Below, piece by piece: positions 12,012 through 25,400 of a stretch of DNA of 64,000 bases. The translations under genes and the position numbers were made by a program. The stretch comes from Caenorhabditis remanei (taxonomy: Eukaryota; Nematoda; Chromadorea; Rhabditida; Rhabditidae). Each line of letters starts with the position of its first letter. The first letter of the stretch is position 1. The stretch spans positions 5,871,717 to 5,935,716 of the forward strand of contig NC_071330.1 in the NCBI RefSeq assembly GCF_010183535.1, read 5' to 3'. The notes under the pieces were generated by a model. That model had not been told where the DNA came from and made no database searches. It saw only the letters and a program-made list of their open reading frames with translations.

Positions 12012-12870
12012 TCAATTGGATGATTTTAAATGGAGTCGTTTCTTCGGTAACTCGTCTCCCATTCCTTCAGTATCCCGAACTCCAGCACCGTATGTGATAA
12101 TAGCAATGAATCCCTGAAATTTTCAAGAATTATTCTGAAAACTTATGCGAATGACTTACTTGATTGTCTGGAGCAGTTCTGATGAGATCTGGATGCGTTT
12201 TCAGGCGATCGTTCATCTGCAATTCAATTATTTTGATTTGGTAAAGTTTCATTTAGAAACTAATGTAATTTATTGTTCCTTACCTCAACAAGAGTGCCAC
12301 GTACACCAGCTCTCACCACGTGTTCGGATCCATCTTTACATTTGAATGTGCACAATTTCGAGTCGGTTTGGAGGATAAGTGCTCCCTGAAAAATGTTGAT
12401 TTATTGAATTCAGAAAAATTTCAATGTCAACCTTCTTCCCTTTTCCGGATACTTGATTCATCGATCGATCAGCTCCGTGTGTTTTCGTTTTTCCAAAATC
12501 CACTTCGATCACTTCGCTTTCGGGAATCTGGAAAAGAGGAATATAATTAAGATAGATGTGATGCATATAGTTAGTATTAAATTTTATCAGTTTCCTTATT
12601 TTTATTTTCTTCCGATAATTGAAAGCATCGATTTTTGCTTAAAAATATGGTGAGTTTGGCCTTTTTTGCTCAATTTTCTATCTTAAATTGTCTTTTTCTG
12701 CTCAAAACCCAGTTGTTTTCCCCAAGATACTCTCCAAATTTGTTTCTTACATTTCGAAGAACGACGACAGTGACACCACTCGGATGATGAAGATATGCAA
12801 TATTATCGTAGAGCTCCGAGCTTCGTCTAGAATACATTCGATCTGCTACGGACGCGTATGAGAACGACAT
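12012..12870 (-). CDS. Abitram / FAM206 family protein
   Basis: Five minus-strand exons close in phase: 12870-12751, 12527-12432, 12385-12284, 12216-12160 and 12113-12012, giving 158 aa. The central stretch GALILQTDSKLCTFKCKDGS and the C-terminal GFIAIITYG resemble Abitram (FAM206A/Simiate), a small actin-binding, nuclear-speckle protein in vertebrates with a biotinyl/lipoyl-attachment-like fold. The N-terminus includes HHPSGVTVVVLRN. The start was chosen because TTCAG directly precedes this ATG, as at a trans-splice site. It lies about 415 nt downstream of prx-19 on the same strand, which fits an operon. The likely C. elegans counterpart is an F54F2 gene, but I do not assign a symbol. The nematode function is unknown to me. 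Confidence 0.8.
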
Positions 12871-12885
12871 CTGAATTTGTTTTTG
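12871..12885 (-). promoter_or_regulatory. Trans-splice-like acceptor before the Abitram-family gene
   Basis: On the minus strand, CAAATTCAG immediately precedes the ATG, with no upstream coding exon. Its position about 310 nt downstream of a prx-19 poly(A) signal is what an SL2-type operon junction would look like. Confidence 0.45.
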
Positions 12886-13180
12886 TTGAAATATGCTGGA
12901 AATCAATTTGAATGTAATTTTTGTCCGAACTATTTACAAACTTTTGAATCTTATAACTGAGAATAATCACAATTTCAAAAACTTTATATAATAAACAATT
13001 TGGGATGTAATGAAGGAAAACTGAAAGGACTGACTCTGTATTGTTTTTTTTGTTTTTTGGCCACAAACGAACTGGTATCTAAAACAAGGCTTAAAAAAGG
13101 AAAATCAACACAAAACATCGGGTTTAACTGACTTAGAATGGGGGCGGGTTGCGGGTCAACTGAGTGTTTTTAAATTTGGT

Positions 13181-13186
13181 TTTATT
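13181..13186 (-). terminator. Candidate prx-19 polyadenylation signal
   Basis: TTTATT on the plus strand is AATAAA on the minus strand. It lies about 100 nt beyond the prx-19 stop and upstream of the next same-strand gene. Confidence 0.5.
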
Positions 13187-13284
13187 GCTACAATTATGAT
13201 ATATATTCTACTAGAACATTATGACTAGAACAGGAAAAAAAGACTAGTCAAGGAGGATTAAAACAAAACAAATTAGTTGATTAA

Positions 13285-14367
13285 TCACATGATGGTACAA
13301 GCTTCAGTGGCGGCAGCGGCGTCAGCGACCTTTGGAAGACCGTTCTCATCAATTTGCCATCCTTCTGGAAGTGCTCCGACGAGTTCTTTTGGTGGATATC
13401 CGTACTGTTGAAGCTCGACGAGCAACTTTCCGAGTAATTCGAAATGTTGGATATCAGCGGCATCTGGATTAGGTTGAGCACCTGGTTCAGTGGCGGCATC
13501 CGGTAGAGCAACTTCGGCTGCGTCGGGTTGCTTTTCGAATTCCGAACAGATTTTCCCGAGAACCTAAAAACTTAAATTTTGAAAAATGGAACGAGAAACT
13601 TTTGTTCCACCCAACCAGAGGGAATTTTTGTCTAAACTGGTTAGACAGATAATTTCATACTTTCAGCTAGAGAGGTTTTTCACAATTAACTAAATTTCAA
13701 TTCTTAGTTTCTCTCACATTTTTTTCGAAGTAAAATTTGGAAAATTACCTCAAATTGTTTCTCATATCTTTCTTTTGTTGCAGCGTCCAAACTAGCTCCA
13801 TTCTCTTCCAAATATTTCGGATAATTATCGAAAATCTCTTTCAATGGAGGATACATCACTTCTTTCGATGCCAGTGTCTGCATAATCATACTCATAAATG
13901 GTTCCATCGGTGAATTTGGAGAGCGAAGCATATCGAGTCCAGCCATGAATTCCTCTGGATTACTTGCATTTGCCACATTCGATGAGCATTCCATCAATTG
14001 TTTCAATGCATCCATCATAGCCAATGCTTCCGGATCATTTGGATCGAATTCTTGATTTCCGGTGCCTGTTTGAGCTTCGGTTTCGGCCTTTTTCATGGCT
14101 TCTTCCTGAAGTGTAACCATTTGTTCGAGCATTTTCTGGAAATCTTTAGCAGCTTTTTGGGCAGCTTCTTGATCAGCTGAAGCCATTAATTCGTCGAGTT
14201 CATCGTCAGTGTTTCGTGGTTTTGGACTAAAATATTTGGAATTTTTTCACTACAAAAACTTTTGAGAAAGAAAAAACTCACGCTGGTGGACTATCGAATT
14301 CACTCAAAGTTTGATCGAGAAGAGCGCTCAGTTCCTCTTCTGTTTTGTCCTTGATATTGTCAGACAT
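13285..14367 (-). CDS. prx-19: PRX-19, peroxin 19
   Basis: Three exons on the minus strand (14367-14282, 14226-13749, 13563-13285) join in phase to give 280 aa. The N-terminus is acidic (TEEELSALLDQTLSEFD, like the PEX3-binding helix). The middle carries EFMAGLDMLRSPNSPMEPFMSMIMQTLASKEVMYPPLKEI, shown here as blocks: EFMAGLDML, EPFMSMIMQTLASKEV and MYPPLKEI. This is the conserved PEX19 core. The protein ends in CTIM, a CaaX farnesylation box like human PEX19 CLIM. PEX19 is the cytosolic chaperone and receptor for peroxisomal membrane proteins. A TTTTCCAG acceptor four bases upstream of AAAATG suggests trans-splicing. It appears to be the first gene of a two-gene operon with the Abitram-family gene. 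The probable C. elegans orthologue is F54F2.8. Confidence 0.92.
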
Positions 14368-17300
14368 TTTACCTGGAAAAATATACTTTTAATAATATAA
14401 AAGTTTTATGAGCAAGACAGAACAAAAACAAGAGAAACAAAAAGAAGGGGCGGTTTTGCGGCAACAAAAAGAAGAAAAAAGAGAAAAAGTGAGTGAAGAG
14501 GGATGGGAGAAAAGAGTACTGGACAAATCGATAAAATACACACAGACTAGGGGAGAACACCGAAAATTCTTGTCTTATCAAATAAAAATAGTAGTGTTCA
14601 AGGGAGGAAAGGGTACAGTGTACTTGTATTTATTTTGATTGATTAAAACGGGGAAAGAGGCATGTGAGGTATAAAATTCGGGTCAGATGACAGATTAGGA
14701 GGGTGGGAGAGAGAGAGAAAGATACTGTTTAATAATCAATTTTGAAAAAATAAGTTTGTTAAAAATAAGAACAATTTTGTGGAAGACGGAAATGGCAAAC
14801 GTTTAAAGGTGTTCATGAAACGGCTCAAATTATACAAATACGGAAGTTTGAAGACGCATTTTAATTTTTAAAACGTAGTTTGACACCTTGTTTTTATTTT
14901 TATAGAGCGATAAACCTCGATTCCCGCTGAATTTTCTTGGAAAACGATTCTGAAAACTCGAAAAAATCTCAGATTTCATCACGAAAATCAAAAAAGAGTA
15001 GTCGGCGGAGCGCACTTGCGGCACAACAAAAATTTTTTGGCGGGAGTTTAAAAATAGTTTTTCCTTCGGAGGAGCTAATAATGCATTATATAATGCACCC
15101 AGCGGGAGATTCACATCAGAAACAGAAGTGAATTGACAAAGAGGAAAGTTGAGAGGAGGGAGAAAACAATGATGTCAAATGAATTCTTGAATAGACACCG
15201 GTTAAGATCATGAGGGAAAAAAGGAAAGAAAGAAGAACCAAGGTGGCGCCTCGTTGGTTTTTTGACCAGAATAGAGATCAAGGATTTGATATGTTCAGAC
15301 TATAAACATCCAGATTTCTTAGTTAATATTCAGAGTCCACCAAAAGTCTCCTAAGTCTCCTAATAATCTTCTGTGTTGATAACCCGAGTTCGATTCCCAC
15401 TGGGCACATTCTCGTTTTTCTCCGTGTTTTGTCAATTAATTATCAATTAGTCGAGTATGTTTCAACCCACAAATCTTCATAATTCCCTTGCAATATCTCA
15501 TCGACCATATGCTCTTTTCACCCATGAAAAAGGGCGCTTCCCTTCTTCAGTATTCCCTTGGGTGTGTCCTTTTCGCCCACTTCTTCTTCACTTTTTGATT
15601 TTATCTCTTTGGACGAGTAGTCCCATAGTTTTCTCTTCTGCTCCCTTATATATATATCTCTCAATTTCAAATACAATCTGGTAATTGTCTCGTTTCTTCA
15701 GAAACGGAACGGATTGAGAAATAGAGATGGGGCGGGAGAACGAGACCGCCCATCTTTTGCTCCTTAATCTAATATCTCAATTTGATTTCCATTTCTTCGT
15801 GTCTCGTTTAATGATTGCGCAATCAAATCTTCGTCTCTCTTGCTAAGAAGGACGTCTTCTTTTCTTCTTGTTTTCAAATTTCGATGGCGCCGTTTTGACG
15901 ACGTCTTCACACTTTTATGATATTTCGGCATTATGTCAAAAAGATTAAATACGACTACACGACTGTACGATTATTAAAACAAAAAAGGAGTTTCACGAGT
16001 GTCTGTTTGTATTATAAAGGAATGGCTTGGCACCCTCGCTCTATCAAAATCCTTGGTTTTAAAAACGAAGTCGATATTTTGGAAGTTCAAGTTAATTGTG
16101 GTGCTCTATTGTAAAGTTAAACTTCATTACATCGTCTTACAGTACTCTGAAACCCAAAGTTACAAAATTTGAGAAAAAATTACTAGCAAATCTGAATTTC
16201 TGTAGGTCAGTTCTATCAAAAACTCTGAAAATTTACATGACGACTGAAAAGGTGCAGATGAATAAACAATACGTTTTAGTACAGTTTTGGTATATCACGG
16301 CTTTTAAACTATTAATTTCTAAAAGCTGAGAGGCTTCATGCTTCAAATACAAATCTCAATTTCTATCAATAAAGCGCACTTCCATCTTTATCAATAAGAG
16401 AGATAAATAAAAAGAACATAGACCATCTTCATTAAAAAAAGAACATGATGACCATATCAAATGGGGTTGTCTTCTCTTCATCATCAACCCAATTCATCAC
16501 TTTTTCTCTCTTTTCTCCATCTTTTTCTCAAAAATGTCCTTCGGAATCCGACCCGCCACACCTCTTTTTTATTGATGGGTATATCCTCTTCCCTCCATTT
16601 ATTTTTCCTCCTTTTGCCTCCTAATCGACAACAAATTACCCTCGAATCTCTTGATTATTCAAAACTGTTTCTCTTTTTTCTTTTTTTGGTTCTGTCCAGT
16701 TCCGGCAAACCGTAACTGGTTTGAGGGGAGAGACGGCTATGATCCAATTCAATTACTCGGATACATCACCGTTCCCTTTTTCGATTCTCTCTCTCGTTTC
16801 GTTTGACTACTTTTCTATTCTCGGGTATAACTATTTCCTTGTGAATTACTCATTTCTTTCCTTTTTCAGGACGGGGGTCAATAGACGAACAAACAATATT
16901 GCTCTCTCTCTCACTTTTTCGTTTTGACACCTAAGTAGTTCCCACACTTTCCTTTCGGCAGCCAGACTCTTTCGGACAAACATTCCTCTTCTTTCTTTTT
17001 TCTTTTATTCCAGGATATACACTCATTTTACATCTTTCTCTATATCCCCGCTTCTTATTAAACTTTCAATTTCGGACTGTCCGAATTTTGTCATGTTTTT
17101 ATAAATATCTATCCTATATTCCAGAGATTTCATCTGGATTTCCTTTTACAAAATTTTTCTGAATGTTATAGATAAAATAGTTTTAGACCTGAAACTCGAA
17201 AACTTCTTCGAAAAGTTTCCTTTCGAATCTCCTACTTTGGATTTACTAAAATCTTGATTTAAAGTTTCAAGATCCATAGAATTCAGACCAGAGAAAACTT

Positions 17301-20300
17301 CACAATATTGAACAAATTATTCCCTTGAACTTAGTTTTAACCTGCACTTTTATTCTAGTAACAAACAAGTTTTTCTTCAATGAAGACTTAATTTGAGGCC
17401 ATTTTCTTGAAAACTGAACCTATCCAAATTTTTAAGAAAAAACTGAAAATGAGCCATTCTGACTGGTAACTTAGACTGCGCACATGGATCAGGTTTCTGT
17501 TCAAACTCCCAAGTCAGATGTTGGCATTTTCCCTTTTTGTTTTCTTTTTGATTTCAAACTTGACGGAAACTCTTGACGGATTATCCAACAGTTCCAAAAG
17601 TTCTTATTTGTGATTTTGATTTCAAAAAATCGGTTTCATGAGAATTTTTGTCTAGAAGAAATCCGAAAAGACAAAAATTTTGAGATCTTTCTAGAACTTT
17701 TTGCACACGGTTTCTCACGTTTTATTTTCTTTGTATTCTTACATCGACACTTTCCAATTCTTGGAGATGGTTCTCAGATCTAACCCAATTGTTCAAACAA
17801 ATGTTTCTAACCTAACAAAAATTAACTACCCAGTCTCAATTGTTCAGTTCCACTACCCCAAAGATAAATGAAAATGACTAACATCGTCCCGAAAGTTTCG
17901 CAAGTCGTTTCGTGCCGAACAGTTGTTCTCTGTGTGGTTGCTAGCATCTCTATCCGACCCTTTGACACCTTCTGTATGTAATTTTACTTTCCTTGGTTTC
18001 TCTCCAAACCCTTCTGCTTCCTATTTTCAAAAGGCATAAACACTTTTTAGTCTAAAATGCCATTTTAGGTTCTCAAAATGTGTTCCTGTATGACTAATTC
18101 CTTGATAAACCTGTTAAAAATAATGAGTCACCTTACTATTTACTTAAAACTTCGGTATATTCTTGTTCTCATAATTGTTTTTCTCAAGCGGGTTTTTGTC
18201 AGTATTTTTTGAAACTGATATCTAGGTAATGGCAATTCGAATAGTAAGATTTCTATCATTAGAGCTGTCCGGGTTGTTACAGTCAACCCCCACAATTTTA
18301 AAATCCTAACCCAACTCAACCCAACAATCCATTATTCTGGGAGATAGTCTCTCTTCATCATGACATGTCATAATAGTAGTTCTCATGGGAGAGCAAGCGT
18401 TTTTTTATTCAAGAATATAACTCTCTTCCTCCCCGTCTTTCCAAGTTTTTTGATTCCAAGTGTTACATCCATCTTCTCTTTTTCGAAACTAAAGCAATCG
18501 GTTGAGAAAGAGGAAGAGAAAGTGTACACTTTGCTTCTTCTCTTTCGTCTTCTTTTTCCAACTATTTCCTTCTTTCTTATTGGGAAGAGACATATAAAAC
18601 ATAATAATCATAACTGTAACAGTCATCAGAATACGAATTGCCACGTCATTCCAACATTGTACTACTCTCGGAGAAGTATTTCGAAACCTTTGTATCAACG
18701 GATCCCCTCCTCTCTCTTTTCTGATCGGATCTCTTCGGAACGTAGGCGTCTGGTGTTGAAGGAAGCACAACGCGGTCATCGAAGTGATCTGAAGAGCCAA
18801 GAGCAGGAGAAGAAAAGAGAATAAACAGTGTGTAGCAATGCAGAGAAAGTGAGAGAGAGAGGATATTGCCACCCGATGTAAACCAGAAGAAGACAGCTGC
18901 TCCTGTCGTCCCGGGATGCTCTGGCTTCTTCTCCTGCCATCTTACTCCCCCGTGTCTTCCCGTAGAGCACTTTATCCCTCTTTTCTCCTACTTCTTCTTC
19001 TCTGCATTATATGATTTTTGATATTGATCCTTCACTCAGATTCACCCCTTGTTTTTGTTTAGTTTTGCAACTAAAGTTAGTGTCGTTACGTCTGTTTGAT
19101 ATTTTCAAGATTACGGTATGGTCATTTTGTATTGCTGAGTTGAGAAACGAGCAGACTTGCAAGTTCACATTTTCAACTGGAATTTTAGGCCCCGCCTCTT
19201 AAACCAAAGTGAGAAGAGCTGGTGATGGACAAGAGTTACGACAGTGCCCTGAAAAAAAACATTGATTGTACCGACACACAAATGTTTTGAATCATTTTAC
19301 ATCAAATCTCACTTTATATTGTTCCTGTAGAGCTCAGTTCTGAAAGTTTTCAAATTTAGAGTATAAGTTTCTTGAATATCTATATTATCAATCATTTGGA
19401 AGAAGTTGCTCTTCTGATGACGGCTTCTTGTTAATGTAGCCCTCATTTTTCAAATTCTGAATCCGAAGATCCATGATACCGAGTTCATGGAAGCTTACCC
19501 TTGAAGGTCAAAAGATAAATCCTATTCTCACGGAATTCGAATGAAGATATTTTCATTTTGTACCGGATCTTTGATCACCACTAGTTGGTCGTGTTCTGGG
19601 AGCCTCATCTTCTACTTTTCCCTAAGTTTACTGGAAGTACTTTCGCATTAGAATGCCTTGGCTCAAAAAGTTTTCAACCAATGGTTCACTTACTTCAGTC
19701 CAATTTGTCATCCCATAAGAACTCCATCCACCAATTTTCCAAACATTTTTCCCTCCGTCTTCTAAATGTCTCACACATATTTTCTTCGCTTCTCCTCCTC
19801 CCAAAACAACACAAAAAATCGTGTTGCGCTCGAATGCATCATCGAGAATTCAAAACCTCACCAACACATTCTATTCTTCACAAAAAGTGAGCCCCTGTCT
19901 CCACCTGCACCACCTGCTTTCTCGAATGAAAGGGACCCCCTATTTTATGGGAGTGAATGAGTGAGAGTAGGGAGACACTTCTGATTCATTCATGTTCATT
20001 CTGAAGGTTTCGAGAATTGAGAAGGTCATTAATTTATTACACTTTTATAGCAGTATTAACTGTACAGTCGAGAAGTAGATCATAAAATGAAAGCAGAAGT
20101 ATTCCATTTCTGTGATTCGAAGAATTTATTGTAGTCTGGATAAAGCTATTAGCTGTCTAAATGATTAACTTCTATAAACTTTTCGGTCAGACTTCGAATC
20201 ACGTATAAATCTTTTTAGACCACGAAACTGTACTCTTTTTCCATAAATTGTTACAGTACGACGGCTGTTCAATTTAGATAATGTGGTTATGTTTTCATTT

Positions 20301-22493
20301 GAAATGTCAGTCGCACCTCTTTTTTCTTCGTCAGAGTAAGAAAACAGTTGAAAATAACCTTTTTCTACTTGCTCATCTATTTATTGGAGTTATGACTCAT
20401 TTTTTGGTTTCTCGGTATCGATAGGCTGAAAATAGTCAGTTTTATGACTCTGAATCGATTTCAGAAAGGATAAATCGTAGCGGAAAAAAAAGAACAAACC
20501 TAGATCTTCAGTTTTGTACTTGTAACTTCTTTGCACGAATTTCGCTGTGAACTGTGATCCCGGGAGTTCCTCCTTTACACTAGTTGGTTTATAAGCTCCG
20601 CCTTTTTTTTCTTCGAATTTTCAAATGTTTAGAATCATTCGAGCATCATATGCCTTGATTGCAAAGCTATGCACAACCCAAATTTTTTCGAAATTCTGGA
20701 AATTTTTTTTAATATTTTGACACAAAAGGTAACTGTGGTTTTCTGAAATTCAGATGATTACCCTCAACTTTTCCTTTTTTTTCCTTTCCATGATTTTTTA
20801 ATTCCAAAAAGTTCATATCCAATTCATTCTCATTTTCCCTCTCAACCATCCAATTAACCAATCCTCCTCCCCCCGTTCCCTCAATTTATCACTTGTCTAT
20901 CCATTCAACATCCTCTCCTTCTCTTTCTATTCAAAACATGACCTTTTTGTCGTTCTAGGTCCACTCAACCATATCTTGCCAATGGCTGACAATTAGTTTC
21001 CTCCTCTCTCCCGATTTTCCGAATGTTCATCCGAAATTGGAGTTCATTGAAAAATGGTGTCCTCCGCCTCTTTCTCTTTCTTTTACTCCCTTTTTACTCC
21101 ATTTCACAACAAATTTCATTCTCGATTCATGCTCTCCGTCTCTGCGTCTCTCTATCCCCAATGCTCTCTCGTCGGTGCCAGATGTTTGATAACTATCCGG
21201 AAACTATTTGGTCCCTCTTTCCACCCATCCGTTTCTTATGTTTCTATGTGAAAACTCTTCTTTTTACGAAATTCATGGGAAGAAGCAAGATAAGTTTTTC
21301 TCAGACTTCTGAATAATCTGTTATTGCTTTTGAATCTGCGTTTCTGAGAGCTGAGCTCTTCCTCTACCGTAATACCTGATAATGTTTCAAAGTCTTTATT
21401 TTTGAAGAATACTAGAATTCAGAACTAGTTTTCCATCGCTTCGAAGATTCGAAATTGTTGTGGCTCTTCTAAAATGTTGATCTACTCTATAAACTTGGGA
21501 ATGCACCAGATTCACCTTATGTTGGATATTGGATGTTTGCAAATATAAATGATTGTAACTTCTTAACTTTTTGTCCAAAAAATTTCAATACTTTTACTGT
21601 TAGAATCATTGAAAAATGTAGAATAAGACTAACGCGATGACAGGCGTATTGTTTTCCAATTGAATGATTAGTTCTGTCAGAAAAGTTTCAATTTTTAACA
21701 GAAAGATTCCAATCACTACTAGATCTCATGCATTAGCTCTATAATACATAACTACAGTTCAGGACGTCACGGACGTTTGAAAACCGAGACTCCGAGTATT
21801 TTTGTTTGAACCTGGGAGACTTAAAAAAAGGACTTTATTTTTCTATAATTTTTTTATGGAAACATGTGGAACTGAGTTTTCATTTGTCGGTTTTAATATG
21901 GGTTATTTGAGCTTTGCCTACACCGAAATTTCTTGTTGATAGATGTAGCAACATGTTCATTTTTAGTTTTTTACAATTCTAAGGTACTACAGTTTTTTTA
22001 AAAATCTCGTAATTTTCGGCTAACTTTTTTCAATTCCATTTGCATTCCCTCTTCTGCTCCTCCTCTTCTAATTCTTCCTCTATCAATCTTCTTCTTCTTC
22101 TGACCACATGCCACGTGTCACCGGTCATTTCTGCTCCATCTCCAATTCTTTTCATTTCCGTTCCCCCTTCTCCGTCCTTCTGTTCCTTGTTAATGTCCAT
22201 GTAATCCATGACTCTTGTGTCAAATACTGGGGTCTCCCCTTCTCAATTATAAATGACTTCTTCTTCTTCTTGATACTCTTTTGTTTCGCAATCGCGTGTC
22301 TATATTTCTTCGTCCTCCGGAGCTTCCGGTTTTTAGTTTCCGGAGGAGCCAAGGGATTCTAGAAAGAGTTCACCGACTATGCTAATGTGCTCCATAGATA
22401 ACTCCCATTAGTACGGTAGATCCCTCCTTTCTTCCCCAACTTTCACTCTTGAAAAATAAGATCTCTAATCCTAATATTTCTATTTTTCAGTAG
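14368..22493. other. 8-kb intergenic region between prx-19 and pat-2
   Basis: No multi-exon gene could be supported here. The DNA is pyrimidine-rich on the plus strand, with many CTTCTT/TCTCTC tracts. I noted an E2F-like TTTTTTGGCGGGAG at about 15034, a CTGCGTCTC motif at 21142, a tRNA B-box-like GAGTTCGATTCCC near 15386, and two short candidate exons (17874-17973 plus; 18646-18788 minus). Part of this is presumably pat-2 control DNA, which in C. elegans drives muscle and gonad expression, but no element is proven. Confidence 0.5.
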
Positions 22494-25400
22494 ATGCGAG
22501 AGGGTAGTTTTCCGCGGCCGACCAGGCTGCTCTGCCTACTTCTAGGCCTGTTTTCGTTGGTCGCCGCCTTTAATATCGATACTAAAAATGTAGTTCTACA
22601 TCATATGGCAAATAATTATTTCGGATACTCTCTGGATTTCTATAATGAGCAGAAGGGAATGCCTGTGTAAGTCTTTTTGGACATCCGCACAAACCCAAAT
22701 TCCTCGTTTTCAGTCTCGTCGTAGGCGCTCCAGAAGCCGAAACCACGAACCCGAATCTCGCCGGAATCCGACGTCCTGGAGCAGTTTATGCTTGTTCTGT
22801 GAACCGCCCGACTTGTCGTGAAGTCCACGTGGACAAAATGAAGGGAAATTTGAAAAAGTTAAATGGAAGTCACTTGGTTCCGATTGAAGATAAGGCTTAT
22901 CAATTCTTCGGAGCAACTGTGAAATCTAATGACAAGCATGACAAACTTTTGGTAAGTATTTTGAATTTCGAATTCCTAGGCCATTATTTTATTTATTTTG
23001 CAGATGTGTGCCCCAAAATACAAGTATTTCTACTCAAAATTCGAAGTAATTGAACCAGTTGGAACATGTTTTTATGCTGAAAACGGATTCGATAAGACCG
23101 AAGAATTCTCTTCATGCAAACAAGAACGTGAGTTTTTAAATCTTAAAATGAGTCTATCCCTCATTTTCTCCAGCCGCCCGTCACGGTCGCCATCGTCTTG
23201 GTTACGGTCAGTGCGGATTCTCCGGAGCAATTCCTGGAAAGAAAAACCAAGATCGTGTATTCCTGGGAGCTCCCGGAGTCTGGTATTGGCAAGGAGCAAT
23301 CTTCTCTCAGAGCACGAAAAATCAAACTGACCGCCCGAATACCGAGTACGGTAGCAAGGAATACGATCACGATATGATGGGATATTCGACAGCGACTGGA
23401 GATTTTGATGGTGATGGAATCGATGATATTGTTGCTGGAGTGCCACGTGGAAATGATCTGCATGGAAAGCTGGTTTTGTACACATCGAAACTGAAGATGA
23501 TGATAAATTTGACTGATGAAGTGTCGACTCAACACGGACAATATTGTGGTGGAGCTGTTGCAGTGGCTGATGTTAACAAGGATGGAAAAGACGATATTAT
23601 TATGGGATGCCCATTCTACACTGACTACGGAAGTGTGAAAGATGCAAAGACTCAAGAGAGAAAACCACAATACGATGTTGGAAAAGTGATTGTCTTCCTT
23701 CAAACAGCTCCAGGAGTATTCGGAAAACAAATCGCCATCGTCGGAGATGATCAATGGGGACGATTTGGACACTCGTTGGCGGCTGCTGGAGATTTGAATT
23801 TGGATGGATACAATGGTGAGTGACCTCTTTTTTACGGGGGAGGAGAGATTTATGCACTGACTGACTGGGTAGACATGTGGTGAGTAAATTGTGAGAGCAA
23901 TTGGTTTATTTGAAATTGTGGACATTAAAAAAACAGACAAAACAAGAATGAAAAATCATCTAAATTTATCTACTTCCAGACGTTATCGTTGGTGCTCCAT
24001 ACGCCGGAAAGAACAAACAAGGAGCCGTCTACGTGATTCATGGATCAAAAGACGGTGTCCGTGAGAAGCCAACTCAAAAGATCGAGGCCTCTCAAATCGG
24101 ACACGGAACCGCCCGTGCATTCGGGTTCTCAGTCGCCGGAGGAGTTGATGTTGATGGAAATGGAATGCCGGATATTGCTGTCGGAGCATGGAAATCTGGA
24201 AATGCAGCTGTTCTCTTGACTAAACCAGTCGTCACAGTAACCGGAGCAACTGAACCAGAAAGTGCTCTCATCAATGTGGAAGAGAAGAACTGTGATGTGG
24301 ATGGAAAGTTGGGAAAACAAGCATGTAGACACATCAATACTTGCTTCAAATATGAAGGAAAAGGAGACACTCCGAATGATTTGGAATTCGATTTGAGCTT
24401 CAGTCTGGATGATCATTCACCAGAACCGAGAGCTTATTTCTTGCAAAAGGATGTGGTGAGTTTTCTTCTTTTTTTCATTTTTTTTATTCAAAATTAAAAT
24501 TATATTTGTTTCAGAAGGGAGACAGAAGCATCAAAGTGGCATCTGGATCCAAGACAAGAGACCATCCATCTTCCATCGAACAACGTGTCAGACTCGAGAA
24601 GGGAAGACAAAAGTGTTTCAGACATCGATTCTTCGCTTCTTCGACAATGAAGTGAGTTTTCTCGTAAAATTGAAAAAGAGTAATGGATTCCGAAACAGAC
24701 AGTAAAATTTGAAAAAAAGAAGCAGGATTCGTGAACTCTCTCGGATTAGGATTATTTTGAAATACGGTTTGCTTTTCTATTCTCTACTTAACTTACAATT
24801 AGCGATGGCTATGAAATCTGCGAGAAAATTTCAAAAGGAATTATAACAATTCTAGTTAATAACATTTCGGGAATTTCTACTAAAAATGAAACATTTCAGA
24901 GACAAGCTCTCCCCAATCCATTGGTCCGTCAACTACACTTACGTCGAGTCGAAATCCGGAAAACTTCGTGGAGACAAACTTGAGCCAGCCATCGACACAA
25001 CAGTCCCACTTTCATTCCAAAACAAAATCAACATTGCCAATAACTGTGGAAAAGATGATCTCTGTGTTCCAGATCTCAAAGTCACTGCTGTTGCGTAAGT
25101 TTTGAAATTTTAACTTTTTTATTAATTATTGCCTAAAAACTTTTTACTTTCCAGTGACCGTGAGAAATTCCTTCTCGGGACCCAAGACAACACGATGCTT
25201 ATCAATGTGACTGTCCAAAATGGAGGAGAAGATTCTTACGAGACGAAACTCTACTTCGATGTGCCACAAGGATTCGAGTACGGTGGAATCGAGAGTGTCG
25301 GAACCGATGGAACTGCTGGATCTGCTCCAGCCTGTTCTCCAACATCAGATGAACCAGATTCCGATGGAAAATGGACGTTCGCTTGTGACCTCGGAAATCC

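Noticed and set aside
15034..15047. E2F-like TTTTTTGGCGGGAG
   Set aside because: A good match to the E2F consensus, but no cell-cycle gene starts nearby (prx-19 begins about 670 bp away), so it is not listed as a feature.
15379..15410. tRNA-like GAGTTCGATTCCC near 15386
   Set aside because: Only a B-box-like stretch is present; there is no 5' half, no T-stem pairing and no terminator, so no tRNA gene is called.
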